A DNA stretch of 22,936 nt from CAYWXK01 sp964462515 (GCA_964462515.1 CAYWXK010000055.1:1-22936); one strand, 5' to 3'. Numbered from the stretch's first letter, positions 1-7,322 are shown. Program-made: numbers and translations. Notes: a model not told the origin generated them from the sequence alone.

Positions 1-540
1 AGCTCCATTCTTTTCACCGCCGCTGCGATAAGCGGCCAGGTCTTTGTCGGCGGCCTGGCGCTAGTCTTTATAGGGACATTGCTGGGATTTCTTGTCTTTA
101 ATTTCCCGCCTGCAAAAATTTTTATGGGCGATGCCGGCTCCCTCGTTGTCGGCTTTTTCGTCGCGCTTTTGACCTTGCGAACGACCTATTACCACGAAGC
201 GCAAAGCGGGCAATGGTATCCGGTCCTTATGCCGCTGGTCGTAATGGCTGTCCCTCTTTATGATTTTATCAGCGTAACCTTGCTGCGGATAAGCCGGGGC
301 AAAAGTCCTTTTGTCGGCGACACCCAGCACTTCTCGCACCGGTTAAAAAAACACGGCCTGACCGATACCCAGACCGTCCTGACACTATATCTTGCTACTC
401 TCTGCACCGGCCTCGGCGCAACTTTTCTTTATCAGGTTAATCTGGCCGGTGCAATACTAATCCTTATCCAGACAATTATGATACTGGCCATTATCGCCAT
501 TCTTGAAACCGCCGCCAAAAATGAAAAGACCATCGACTAA
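1..540 (+). CDS. WecA/MraY-family undecaprenyl-phosphate sugar-1-phosphate transferase (5' end missing)
   Basis: The frame is open from base 1, so the gene begins outside the window; 179 residues of the C-terminal half are present. The family moves a sugar-1-phosphate (often GlcNAc or GalNAc) from UDP-sugar onto undecaprenyl phosphate in the inner membrane, the first step of O-antigen, exopolysaccharide or teichoic-type polymer synthesis. The sequence shows the family signature NFPPAKIFMGDAGS with its acidic catalytic-loop Asp, and hydrophobic helices before and after it. A later cytoplasmic loop holds DTQHFSHRLKKHGL, which matches the His-rich motif (HxxH type) of the bacterial WecA branch and not that of MraY. 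The downstream O-antigen ligase-like gene overlaps its 3' end, which fits a polysaccharide role. The exact sugar substrate cannot be told. Confidence 0.88.
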   Translation, partial: SSILFTAAAISGQVFVGGLALVFIGTLLGFLVFNFPPAKIFMGDAGSLVVGFFVALLTLRTTYYHEAQSGQWYPVLMPLVVMAVPLYDFISVTLLRISRGKSPFVGDTQHFSHRLKKHGLTDTQTVLTLYLATLCTGLGATFLYQVNLAGAILILIQTIMILAIIAILETAAKNEKTID

Positions 541-2926
541 TTCGACCTTTCCCAAAAGCAGGACTCTCATATTCATTGAGTATGTCCTTCTTGCACTTTG
601 CCTCTGCGTAATCGCTATTCGCGCCACTTTTACCGAAAGCCCGGCGATGAAACCAACCACCTCACCAACTAATATCGGTGACAGTCTCTATAGCTTATAC
701 ATATCAACTGCTTTGTTTATTGCTTTTTTTATCTGGTTCGTGTGGAGCGTTTGCAGCAAAAAATTCCCGTATCGTGTCACCGGCATTGAAATCGGCTTAT
801 GTATATTCATTACAGGTGCGGTCATAGCCGGATTTGCAGCAGCAGATAAGAGACTGGCAATCACCACCATTGCAGTATTTATCGCACCAGCTTTGATGGC
901 TATTTTGCTGGTGCAAATATTAGATTCACAATCAAAAATAAAACTATTATTAGCGACCATCGCAGCCCTGGGCATAGTTTCAACCTATCAATGTGCGGAG
1001 CAACACCTATTCAGCAATCAGGCCACAATCCAGGAATATGAGCGTTCGCCGCAAACATTTTTAGAGCCGCTCGGCATAGAGCAAGGCACACTTCAGCAGT
1101 TCCTTTTCGAGCACAGGCTTTATACAAAAGGGGTCCACGGCTTCTTCACGACCAGTAATTCCGCCGGCTCCTTCGCGATGATGGCTTCTTTCGCAGCTAT
1201 CATTTTATTTATCGACAAGCTCAAAGACCACAAGTCCAATCCATCCTGGCCCATTTATATCCTGACTTCGGGTTTCGCCACAGCGGTAGTTTTTTTGGGC
1301 CTCATTCTTACGCAAAGCAAAGGCGCTATTATCGGCGCTCTATTTGCCGCAGCCGTTTTTATTATTCTACTTTGCTTTAGCAGACAGGTATCTATCCACA
1401 AAAAGGCTATCTTGACTATCTGCCTCCTGCTGGTTATCGCTGCCGTGAGTCTTATCCTGTCTTATGGCCTCAAGCACGGTCGGCTCCCGGGAGGCAAATC
1501 AATGCTCGTCAGATGGCAATACTGGCAGGCATCTATAAAAATGTTCGCAGACCATTCCTTCACAGGAGTCGGCCCCGGCAACTTTGCGATTTTTTACACC
1601 CGCTACAAACCCGCCGCCGCACTTGAATCGGTTGCAGACCCCCACAATTTCCCCCTCAGTTTGCTGACTCAATATGGCCCACTTGGCCTTATCGGATTTT
1701 TAGCTATTATTCTCATCCCATTATGGAGGACAATTCCGTCATCGAGTATCGAGCATCGAGCATCGAGTATCGAGTATCGAGATAAGTCGGCTTTCAGAAC
1801 ACTTGCCTTGACTTTTCTGATTATAATATTGCTTGCCTTGCTGTTCATCCGTCCCCTGCTTATGCCCCTGCCGCCTGCCGACACTCTCGACGTAACGATT
1901 TACCTTATATTGACATTATACATTACTCCCATAGCTATTTTCATCATCGCCTTCCTGCTTTTAACCGCGCCTTTGAGCTCCGGACAAAATATGGGCTACG
2001 AGTCACGAGCCACGAGCCACGGGCCACGAGTGACTATTACGGCCGCTGCCCTGCTTGCCGCCGTCATTGGCGTAGCTTTACACAATCTGATAGACTTTGC
2101 AATTTTCGAGCCGCCTGTCCTTACGACTCTTTTTGCAATAATAGCTTGCTTGATTGCGACAAACCAAAACAGCCGGCCATACTCGATACGAGATACTGGA
2201 TACTCGACGAGCATCGAGAATCGAGAATCGAGAATCGAGAGACCTCTTGTGAAAATACTTTTGATGGCAGCAGGCATAATAACATTTTGGGCCTATTTCA
2301 ATTTCGCTCTCATCCCCGCTGCCAGAACCACTGCAAAAATCGAAAAAGCTCACCAGGCCATTTCTGCTGGCCAATTCGACCACGCCCACCACATTCTGAA
2401 TCTGGCCTCTGATGAAGACCAATTCAATCCCCTCCCATTATCTCTAAATAGCAAACTATACCTGCATCAGTTCCAGATAACGCAGAGCAAAAATCCCCAG
2501 TTGATTAGACAAGCAGAAAGCTGCTTACAAGCTGCAATCAAACGCAATAGCGCCGATTTCAAAAATTTTGAGCGATTGACCGATATCTATGTCGCCTTCG
2601 GCGACCTGGCAGAAATCTCAAAACCTGAGGAAAAGAACGACTGGCTGAACAAAGCCCTCGATAGTGCGCAACAGGCAGTTGAGCTTTATCCCGGCTGCGA
2701 ACGTCTGCATTTTGAGCTTGCAAAAATCGCCGAGCAATTAGGCAAAACCGACCTTGCACATCAGGAATACAAAAAGGCGATTGAAATTGAAGATAGCTTC
2801 CGCAGGCAGTTCAAAATGATGTATCCCAGCCGCGAAATTGTCAGCCGACTCGGCGAAGAAAAATACCAATTCGCAACAGAACGAATGAAGGGGCTGAAAA
2901 AGCAGCTCCGAGAAGCTCACCCGTAG
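521..2926 (+). CDS. O-antigen ligase/polymerase-like membrane protein (Wzy_C) with C-terminal TPR domain
   Basis: An 801-residue protein with about a dozen hydrophobic segments, followed by a soluble helical C-terminus. Around residues 325-400 is a Wzy_C-type region: W-rich stretch, then HSFTGVGPGNF, then DPHNFPLSLLTQYGPLGL, with H375 in the position of the conserved loop His of the WaaL/Wzy/PglL group. Such enzymes join or polymerise lipid-linked glycans on the periplasmic side. Residues about 602-795 look like tandem TPR helices (for example ALDSAQQAVELYPGCERLHF). I prefer ATG at 521, which overlaps the previous gene by 20 bases; TTG at 503 is an in-frame alternative and neither has a clear Shine-Dalgarno. 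Three 7-bp repeat arrays (1741-1782, 1998-2032, 2181-2240) are translated in frame as R/S/E-rich loop insertions. Ligase and polymerase cannot be separated from sequence alone. Confidence 0.82.
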   Translation: MKRPSTNSTFPKSRTLIFIEYVLLALCLCVIAIRATFTESPAMKPTTSPTNIGDSLYSLYISTALFIAFFIWFVWSVCSKKFPYRVTGIEIGLCIFITGAVIAGFAAADKRLAITTIAVFIAPALMAILLVQILDSQSKIKLLLATIAALGIVSTYQCAEQHLFSNQATIQEYERSPQTFLEPLGIEQGTLQQFLFEHRLYTKGVHGFFTTSNSAGSFAMMASFAAIILFIDKLKDHKSNPSWPIYILTSGFATAVVFLGLILTQSKGAIIGALFAAAVFIILLCFSRQVSIHKKAILTICLLLVIAAVSLILSYGLKHGRLPGGKSMLVRWQYWQASIKMFADHSFTGVGPGNFAIFYTRYKPAAALESVADPHNFPLSLLTQYGPLGLIGFLAIILIPLWRTIPSSSIEHRASSIEYRDKSAFRTLALTFLIIILLALLFIRPLLMPLPPADTLDVTIYLILTLYITPIAIFIIAFLLLTAPLSSGQNMGYESRATSHGPRVTITAAALLAAVIGVALHNLIDFAIFEPPVLTTLFAIIACLIATNQNSRPYSIRDTGYSTSIENRESRIERPLVKILLMAAGIITFWAYFNFALIPAARTTAKIEKAHQAISAGQFDHAHHILNLASDEDQFNPLPLSLNSKLYLHQFQITQSKNPQLIRQAESCLQAAIKRNSADFKNFERLTDIYVAFGDLAEISKPEEKNDWLNKALDSAQQAVELYPGCERLHFELAKIAEQLGKTDLAHQEYKKAIEIEDSFRRQFKMMYPSREIVSRLGEEKYQFATERMKGLKKQLREAHP
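1741..1782 (+). repeat. Tandem heptamer array ATCGAGN x6 inside the O-antigen ligase-like gene
   Basis: Six consecutive 7-bp units run without a gap: ATCGAGT, ATCGAGC, ATCGAGC, ATCGAGT, ATCGAGT, ATCGAGA. The total of 42 bp is a multiple of three, so the frame survives and the array is read as roughly SSIEHRASSIEYRD in a loop between membrane segments (residues about 408-421). Confidence 0.9.
1998..2032 (+). repeat. Tandem heptamer array ACGAGYC x5 inside the same gene
   Basis: Five 7-bp units: ACGAGTC, ACGAGCC, ACGAGCC, ACGGGCC, ACGAGTG. It is related in period and in the CGAG core to the array at 1741 but has a different consensus. It is translated as about ESRATSHGPRVT, again in a hydrophilic loop. 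Confidence 0.85.
2181..2240 (+). repeat. Fold-back heptamer array: ACTCGAT-type units followed by ATCGAGA x4
   Basis: The left half holds ACTCGAT, ACGAGAT, ACTGGAT and ACTCGAC. A 4-base junction follows, then four exact ATCGAGA units at 2213-2240. ACTCGAT is the reverse complement of ATCGAGT, so the two halves are partly complementary and could fold into an imperfect hairpin. The array is translated in frame (about residues 554-574, R/E/S-rich). Confidence 0.85.
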
Positions 2927-3604
2927 GGATCTCCGCCCCCTTAGGGGTAAATTCGCTTCGAGTTTGTTTGGCTTTGTTTGGGTTTGATTGGGTTTGTTTT
3001 TCACCGCGCCTGCAAAGTCGTTTATTTTCATAATGCTTTGTTAAACAATAACTTACGTTCATTTGGGCATTTAGCAAATTGGGTTTGTTTTGCATAATTG
3101 ACTCATAGCCACAGAGTAAATGTGTATCTTTGAGCCACAGAGTGCACAGAGAACACAGAGATATAAGTGTTTGTTATTAAAGAAATTAAGTTGCATTTTC
3201 AAAAAACTCATGAAATATGCTGGTTAATGGGTAAATTATTGGTTATTCGTGGAACTGCCCTTCGACCCAACTCAGGACAGGCTATTCCGTTGCGTGCGGG
3301 ACTCCGCGAGCTTGCCGCTCCTGACGGGAGTTATTCCCTCCAATCGCGTGTGCATTATACCAAATTTTGCCTATTTATTCAATAAAAAACTAACGATATC
3401 ATAAAAAAATTTAGCCACAGAGGTTCCCGCTTCGTTGTTCAACTACGCAGGGCAGGCAAAGGCCAACTTCGTTGTCCTTATATGTAAGCTGACCGAAATA
3501 GATTATAAGAATGGGAAGGCAGAAGCAACAAGGTAAAAGTAAAAATGCTGTCCACAGATTTCCTCAGCCGGTGCTGCAACTGAAGAAAAATTAGGTAGCT
3601 GACC
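2927..3604. repeat. Gene-free stretch packed with several dispersed-repeat families
   Basis: No convincing gene lies here. It begins with a T/G-rich tract of GTTTG-type words (about 2950-3000, echoed at 3078-3092), next to a GATCTCCGCCCCCTTAGGGG segment at the gene end. GCCACAGAG words occur at 3108, 3134 and 3414, the middle one continuing as CACAGAGAACACAGAG. A CCTTCGACCCAACTCAGGAC segment lies near 3258. A segment at 3430-3457 closely resembles one upstream of kdsA (19028-19056). From memory, words of these kinds recur between genes in Planctomycetota and related genomes. Frames over the region give only low-complexity translations. Confidence 0.6.
3430..3457 (+). repeat. Copy of the CTTCGTTG...CTACGCAGGGCAGG interspersed repeat
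   Basis: It reads CTTCGTTGTTCAACTACGCA then GGGCAGGC. It aligns with 19028-19056 (CTTCTTTGCTAAAGCTACGA then AGGGCAGGG) with one gap and a few mismatches. Two copies of one family are therefore in this window, one in an empty gap and one directly before kdsA. Confidence 0.6.
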
Positions 3605-4231
3605 TTAATTTCCTCCACTGCCTGCTATTCCCCTCGTGGTGCTTGTCCTAAACCGGCGAAGAAACCTGAATAATCGTCTGCACAGAATTCCGGATACGAA
3701 ACCGACGATGGTAGCGGCTACCAAGTTTACGACTACGCCTTCAGTTCTGCGACTCCATTTGGTTTTCGTGTTCTGATATTCAATAAACGCATCAAGTTGA
3801 TCACTTGGGATTTGAGTGATGCGTATGAGTCTCGCGTTTTCTTCTTCCAACTTTCTGTTTGATGCGCTGAGTTCCTGTTCTACCTTTATGTACGAAGCAC
3901 GAAGTTCCTGTTCCACCTTTATGTATGAATCACGAAGTTCCTGTATCAGGTTCCGGGTTGCGCCGAGGTAGCTGACAAGCCGATTGTAGTGCAGTCCAAG
4001 CTGCTCAAATCCCTTGATTGCACGGTCGGTATCCTCAGCTATTTTCCTATACTCATCAAAAAGAGTCTTCAACTCGTGAACATTCTTTTCCACTCGAACT
4101 GATATCTCCTTCTCGGTATCAGGAATTTTGGACAGTTTTTGGAGATTTCCGTTCTCTTCCGCCAGGATTATTGAGACCAAGAAACAACAGAGAATAATAT
4201 TACACGTGAAAGACTTCATTAGTTTCCTCAT
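3605..4231 (-). CDS. Unknown exported coiled-coil protein with C-terminal membrane segment
   Basis: 208 residues, not a family I recognise. The N-terminus has basic residues and a hydrophobic stretch (about residues 9-24, IILCCFLVSIILA) that looks like a signal peptide or anchor. Residues about 45-140 are charged and helical, probably coiled coil. They include an 11-residue repeat, ELRxSYIKVEQ, encoded by a 33-bp DNA repeat at 3871-3936. Residues about 165-185 (VVVNLVAATIVGFVSGIL) form a probable transmembrane helix, followed by an Arg-rich tail. An internal ATG at 4219 is an alternative start. It lies 135 bases downstream of the toxin-antitoxin pair on the same strand; a functional link is not shown. 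By eye its base composition is more AT-rich than regions 1 and 7. Confidence 0.65.
   Translation of the reverse strand: MRKLMKSFTCNIILCCFLVSIILAEENGNLQKLSKIPDTEKEISVRVEKNVHELKTLFDEYRKIAEDTDRAIKGFEQLGLHYNRLVSYLGATRNLIQELRDSYIKVEQELRASYIKVEQELSASNRKLEEENARLIRITQIPSDQLDAFIEYQNTKTKWSRRTEGVVVNLVAATIVGFVSGILCRRLFRFLRRFRTSTTRGIAGSGGN
3871..3936 (-). repeat. 33-bp direct tandem repeat within the coiled-coil gene
   Basis: Two units (3871-3903 and 3904-3936), each beginning GTTCCTGTTC on the plus strand, differ at only a few bases; a third partial copy begins at 3937. On the coding strand each unit gives 11 residues (ELRASYIKVEQ type). That is a hendecad period, compatible with coiled-coil lengthening. 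Confidence 0.85.
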
Positions 4232-4366
4232 ATTGAACTATCTATTACATTGTTCCATATAAGATGCATATATGATCACACCAGTAATAAACACCTCTAT
4301 GGGCCGGGGCCGGAAAACAGTTTAAGAAACCGCCATTCGTGGGTGTCCCTATTATTACCAATATGA

Positions 4367-4846
4367 TTAAAATGTCCAGCCCTGTTCTTCAATAAAATCA
4401 GGTAGTTTTATACATCGAATACCATATCCCCTGCATAAATCAGGAATCTTTGGTCTTCCTTGGTCCCCGTGAGAACCCTCATGTGAAATCACAATTGCAG
4501 ATTTTAACTTGGCCAAGGCGACAACAACAGGGTCAGCCTTTAAGTCTTTGGCAATAAATCTTAATCCTCTTTCCCTTAGAGTGCGTGAAAGACCACTTAA
4601 TACATTGTTTAACTCGGATTGCAACTCCTCGTCCAACTCATGAAACAAACTATTGTGATCCTTTGCCCACGCAATTAGATCTACGGGGTATCTAATTTCT
4701 TGTCTTACTTCCTCTGGAGACATTAATCCGCCAGCTTCTATCATGTCCTCAATTCGCCTCCAGAATGTTGGGAATGATACTGGACGATACATTTCGTGCC
4801 AAGCATCCATAAGTGCGGAAGTATCTATGCAATAATTGTCGGGCAT
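4367..4846 (-). CDS. DUF4411 (PIN-like) protein, probable toxin of a toxin-antitoxin pair
   Basis: 159 residues matching the DUF4411 pattern. It starts with YCIDTSAL (acidic D8 of the PIN fold), then FPTFWRRIEDMIEAGGLMSPEEVRQE (split here: FPTFW; E46/E50), then DLKADPVVVALAK (D105), then VISHEGS (E123) and KIPDLCRGYGIRCI. PIN-fold proteins are metal-dependent RNases that use a cluster of acidic residues like these. The start lies three bases after the stop of the XRE-ImmA gene, a typical antitoxin-first operon. DUF4411 genes are commonly paired with XRE-ImmA/IrrE partners, so the toxin role is well supported by family and context, but activity is inferred. Confidence 0.85.
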   Translation of the reverse strand: MPDNYCIDTSALMDAWHEMYRPVSFPTFWRRIEDMIEAGGLMSPEEVRQEIRYPVDLIAWAKDHNSLFHELDEELQSELNNVLSGLSRTLRERGLRFIAKDLKADPVVVALAKLKSAIVISHEGSHGDQGRPKIPDLCRGYGIRCIKLPDFIEEQGWTF

Positions 4847-4849
4847 AAA

Positions 4850-6034
4850 TCAGTACACCGCGTTTTCTATATCAATCAGGCGATGAGGACCGGCCCCCAG
4901 TATCTCTGAGGCTTCAAAAGTTGTAAGGTACTTTTCTCTTAATGCTCTGAGAACAAGACGGGGAAATAGTTTTCCATTTCTAATTATTACACGAATGTGC
5001 GTTGGAATTCTTATTTCTCCTTCATCTTCAGTACCAGGGAACTTATCAATTTCATTTCGCTCTTCTCGCCAATGCTGATAATACTCTCGACTCGTTCGAT
5101 CAAATATGAGCAATCGTCGCAGTATGACTTCCCAACTAACCCAAAAGGTTCGCGCTAGCTCACCAATTTCTTCATCACTCCAAACAGGGTCTCTACCGTG
5201 ATTTCTAACCACATCACGACCTAGTAGAGCATCTTCCGGTACCAAAACAGAACCGGCCACTGCATTGCAAAATACTTCTGCGCGGTCGTTCTCCGACCTC
5301 AAGGTAAAGGGATTGTGCAAATCACATAGACCCCCGTCGTGCAACAAAATATGAGTGAATTCATGTATTAATGTGAAACACTTAGCGGCTGGATGATCTT
5401 TTCCATTAACGACGATTACCGGAAATGGTTGGTCGGATATAGAAAAACCCCTTGCTTCTTTAGGGAGTACAATAAGATTACGGGTTACGCCCGTTTGAAA
5501 TACTAGTACTCCTAGTTTTTCAAGTGCACTTCGCCAAGAATTGAATGCTTCTCTTTTGGTTCTCCAACCAAACTGCATATCGGTGGTGATCTCTAGAGTA
5601 TCTCGTATTCTTCGCGCTACTTGTTCAGCATTATCCCTCAGACCAATACTATATTCAGGGACTCTTGTTTCTTCTCCTAAATCAGTTGCTATTTCTAAAG
5701 CCTCTTCTCTTCTTTCCAAAGCGAGCCTAATTTCAAATCGCAGAGCCGGTGACATCTCCTCTTGGGGTACGTCGGGTATTCTACGAAAATCTTTTATTCT
5801 TTCAGGTTCTTCGGGGAGTTCAGGAAGGAAAAATAATCCAATTGGACGCATGTATGCTTTACCAAGTTTTCTGAGCTGTTTCACTGTTGGGTATGAATAC
5901 CCCTCCTCCCAATCCTGAAGTTGCTCGAGACCGGTTCCAATTCTTTTGGCAGCAATGTCAACGTCCAAACCCGACGTTTCTCTTGCCCAACGCAAAATAT
6001 CCCTGTTAATTTTTGCGAAAGGAGATCTACTCAT
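4850..6034 (-). CDS. XRE-type HTH protein with ImmA/IrrE metallopeptidase domain, probable antitoxin
   Basis: 394 residues. Residues about 8-70 form an XRE helix-turn-helix (LDVDIAAKRIGTGLEQLQDW, then GYSYPTVKQLRKLGKAY). Residues about 165-300 form the ImmA/IrrE domain with zinc motif HEFTH (H224, E225, H228) and a downstream glutamate in RAEVFCNAVAGSVLVP (E253) as likely third ligand. The C-terminal ~90 residues are less conserved. Proteins of this architecture repress their own operon and neutralise a partner toxin; the peptidase may trigger antitoxin or repressor cleavage. It precedes the DUF4411 gene by three bases. A strong promoter (6082-6110) and a 15-bp palindrome (6065-6079) lie just upstream. 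There is no strong Shine-Dalgarno before ATG 6034. Confidence 0.87.
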   Translation of the reverse strand: MSRSPFAKINRDILRWARETSGLDVDIAAKRIGTGLEQLQDWEEGYSYPTVKQLRKLGKAYMRPIGLFFLPELPEEPERIKDFRRIPDVPQEEMSPALRFEIRLALERREEALEIATDLGEETRVPEYSIGLRDNAEQVARRIRDTLEITTDMQFGWRTKREAFNSWRSALEKLGVLVFQTGVTRNLIVLPKEARGFSISDQPFPVIVVNGKDHPAAKCFTLIHEFTHILLHDGGLCDLHNPFTLRSENDRAEVFCNAVAGSVLVPEDALLGRDVVRNHGRDPVWSDEEIGELARTFWVSWEVILRRLLIFDRTSREYYQHWREERNEIDKFPGTEDEGEIRIPTHIRVIIRNGKLFPRLVLRALREKYLTTFEASEILGAGPHRLIDIENAVY

Positions 6035-6064
6035 TGTTATTAGAACTTTTACCAGATTTATTCA

Positions 6065-6079
6065 TACTTATTGTAAGTA
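6065..6079. promoter_or_regulatory. 15-bp perfect palindrome, candidate operator for the XRE antitoxin
   Basis: TACTTA-TTG-TAAGTA is a perfect inverted repeat. It lies between the -10 element of the toxin-antitoxin promoter and the ATG of the XRE gene, where an autorepressor would block transcription start. Binding is inferred. Confidence 0.5.
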
Positions 6080-6081
6080 AG

Positions 6082-6110
6082 ATTATAAGCCAATGCCAAC
6101 GTTATGTGAA
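6082..6110 (-). promoter_or_regulatory. Sigma70-type promoter of the toxin-antitoxin pair
   Basis: On the minus strand, TTCACA (plus-strand complement 6105-6110) and a perfect TATAAT (6082-6087) are separated by 17 bases. The ATG at 6034 follows about 48 bases after the -10 element. Confidence 0.6.
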
Positions 6111-6392
6111 CCGAAAACCTATCACATAACACCTGAAATCACCATCGCCGCACATGCAAAGTCTGTATGCACTAGCTGGGTTCGGTTTAACAATCGTAAT
6201 TGGTAGACTAAAATCCACCATACAATTTTCTACACATAGCCTTAAAATCCGCAGCTTAAAGTATTATAGCGGGAATTATCGAGAAAGGCAAGAAAAATAC
6301 CGTCAAGGACGGAAAAATTCGAAGCACTAAATCCTAAATCCGAAACAAATTCGAATAACCGAAGCACAAAATTCAAAACAAAAAGGAAACCT

Positions 6393-6418
6393 GGATTCCC
6401 GCCTTTGCGGGAATGACA
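6393..6418. repeat. REP-like palindromic repeat, copy 1
   Basis: GGATTCCCGCCTTTGCGGGA then ATGACA. The arms ATTCCCGC (6395-6402) and GCGGGAAT (6407-6414) pair perfectly around a 4-base loop. The same element with loop TTTC occurs at 10620-10646. Confidence 0.8.
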
Positions 6419-6431
6419 TTGAGAGGATTAA

Positions 6432-6447
6432 GTGGGGCAAGCCCCAC
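6432..6447. repeat. Short perfect hairpin GTGGGGC-AA-GCCCCAC
   Basis: Seven G/C-rich pairs close a 2-base gap, followed by CCTACC. It has no U-tract on either strand, so it is more like an interspersed palindrome than a terminator. It lies downstream of the yebC stop codon and could still stabilise the 3' end of that mRNA. Confidence 0.55.
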
Positions 6448-6470
6448 CCTACCAAAATGGATTCCCGTAT

Positions 6471-7220
6471 TCATGAAATACGCTCCATTATATCATCAGG
6501 GATGTCAAAGTTTGCGTAGGCGTTCTGGACATCATCGTGGTCTTCAAGTGCCTCCATAAAAGAAATTATCTTCCTGGCGGTCGTCTCATTGCTTATCGGA
6601 ATGGTGCTCTTCGGCACCATCGAAATCTCCGCAATCTCGGTGGCGATACCTTTATCATTCAGGGTCTTTTTTAGCTTCTCATAAGCGCTCAGGTCGCAGG
6701 TTATCTCGAAAACGCTGCCCGTATTTTGCATATCATCCGCACCCGCGCTCAAAGCAATCTCCATAAGCTCCTCTTCGTTGGCATTAGCGGTATTGACCGT
6801 GATAAATCCTTTCTTACTGAACATCCAGTTAACGCATCCGCCTGCCCCCAGAGAGCTGCCGTGCCGCTCGAATATCCTTTTAACCTCCGGCGTGGTCCGA
6901 TTGTGGTTATCCGTCAGAGCCTCAACTATTATAGCCACGCCGCTCGGGCCGTAACCTTCATAAATCACTTCTACAAAATCTGCTCCCCCTCCTTCGCCGG
7001 TTGCTTTCTTGATTGCCTTTTCAATGGTGTCTCTCGGCATATTGACCGACTTGGCCTTGTCGATTGCATATCGCAGCGATAAATTTGCAGAAGGGTCGCC
7101 CCCGCCGTTTTTGGCTGCGACGATTATCATTCGAGCCACCTTGCTCCATGTTTTTCCTCTTTTTGCGTCGATGGCGGCTTTTTTATGTTTTATTCCCGCC
7201 CAATGCGAATGACCTGACAT
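6471..7220 (-). CDS. yebC: YebC/PmpR (TACO1) family protein
   Basis: 249 residues, the usual length for the family. The N-terminus MSGHSHWAGIKHKKAAIDAK then RGKTWSKVARMI is diagnostic. It is followed by DNHNRTTPEVKRIFERHG and GGCVNWMFSKKG, also family hallmarks. Members bind nucleic acids or ribosomes. Some were described as transcriptional regulators; the mitochondrial TACO1 homologue and recent bacterial work point to a role in translating difficult (for example proline-rich) stretches. The start is well defined by AAAGGAGC five bases upstream (minus-strand complement of 7225-7232). It is transcribed away from the VTC operon, from its own promoter at 7294-7322. ruvC/ruvA, frequent neighbours elsewhere, are not present here. 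Confidence 0.95.
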   Translation of the reverse strand: MSGHSHWAGIKHKKAAIDAKRGKTWSKVARMIIVAAKNGGGDPSANLSLRYAIDKAKSVNMPRDTIEKAIKKATGEGGGADFVEVIYEGYGPSGVAIIVEALTDNHNRTTPEVKRIFERHGSSLGAGGCVNWMFSKKGFITVNTANANEEELMEIALSAGADDMQNTGSVFEITCDLSAYEKLKKTLNDKGIATEIAEISMVPKSTIPISNETTARKIISFMEALEDHDDVQNAYANFDIPDDIMERIS

Positions 7221-7293
7221 ACTTGCTCCTTTGGCAAAATATCAACAATTAGCACCAGTATTTGCAAACTTATAAAACCAACAGACTTACCAG

Positions 7294-7322
7294 ATTATAA
7301 GCAATTAAATACCGATAATCAA
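7294..7322 (-). promoter_or_regulatory. Sigma70-type promoter of yebC
   Basis: On the minus strand, TTGATT (complement of 7317-7322), a 17-base spacer and a perfect TATAAT (complement of 7294-7299). Transcription would start near 7287, giving a leader of about 65 bases before the ATG at 7220. Confidence 0.65.

Larger units (their letters stand above)
6111..6470. repeat. Gene-free stretch with three different repeat-like elements
   Basis: Nothing coding is visible. About 6310-6385 is an AT-rich tract of TTCGAAGCAC, AAATCCTAAATCCGAAAC and similar words, a style of dispersed repeat I have seen in planctomycete genomes. 6393-6418 is a short palindromic repeat, also present at 10620. 6432-6447 is a perfect hairpin, GTGGGGC-AA-GCCCCAC. 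A partial GGATTCCCG is seen again at 6459, a few bases before the yebC stop codon. Confidence 0.6.

Noticed and set aside
1741..2240. Heptamer arrays as a CRISPR-like array
   Set aside because: Units are 7 bp with no spacers, they are translated in frame, and no cas gene is in the window.
2950..3000. G-rich tract as a G-quadruplex
   Set aside because: Only two runs of three G are present, with too few further G runs for a stable structure.
2738..3095. Minus-strand frames giving Lys/Pro/Asn/Gln-rich proteins (NKPNQTQTKPNK)
   Set aside because: The translation comes from the T/G-rich dispersed repeat and runs into the 3' end of a real gene; there is no start signal and no fold.
3167..3385. 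72-residue plus-strand frame in the repeat gap
   Set aside because: It is built from dispersed repeat sequence and has no ribosome-binding site.
5541..5918. 125-residue plus-strand frame within the antitoxin gene
   Set aside because: It is antisense to a protein with clear XRE and HEFTH motifs, and its Ser/Leu-rich composition is typical of shadow frames.
6432..6447. GTGGGGC-AA-GCCCCAC hairpin as the yebC terminator
   Set aside because: No U-tract follows on the minus strand and the loop is too short; an interspersed palindrome fits better.
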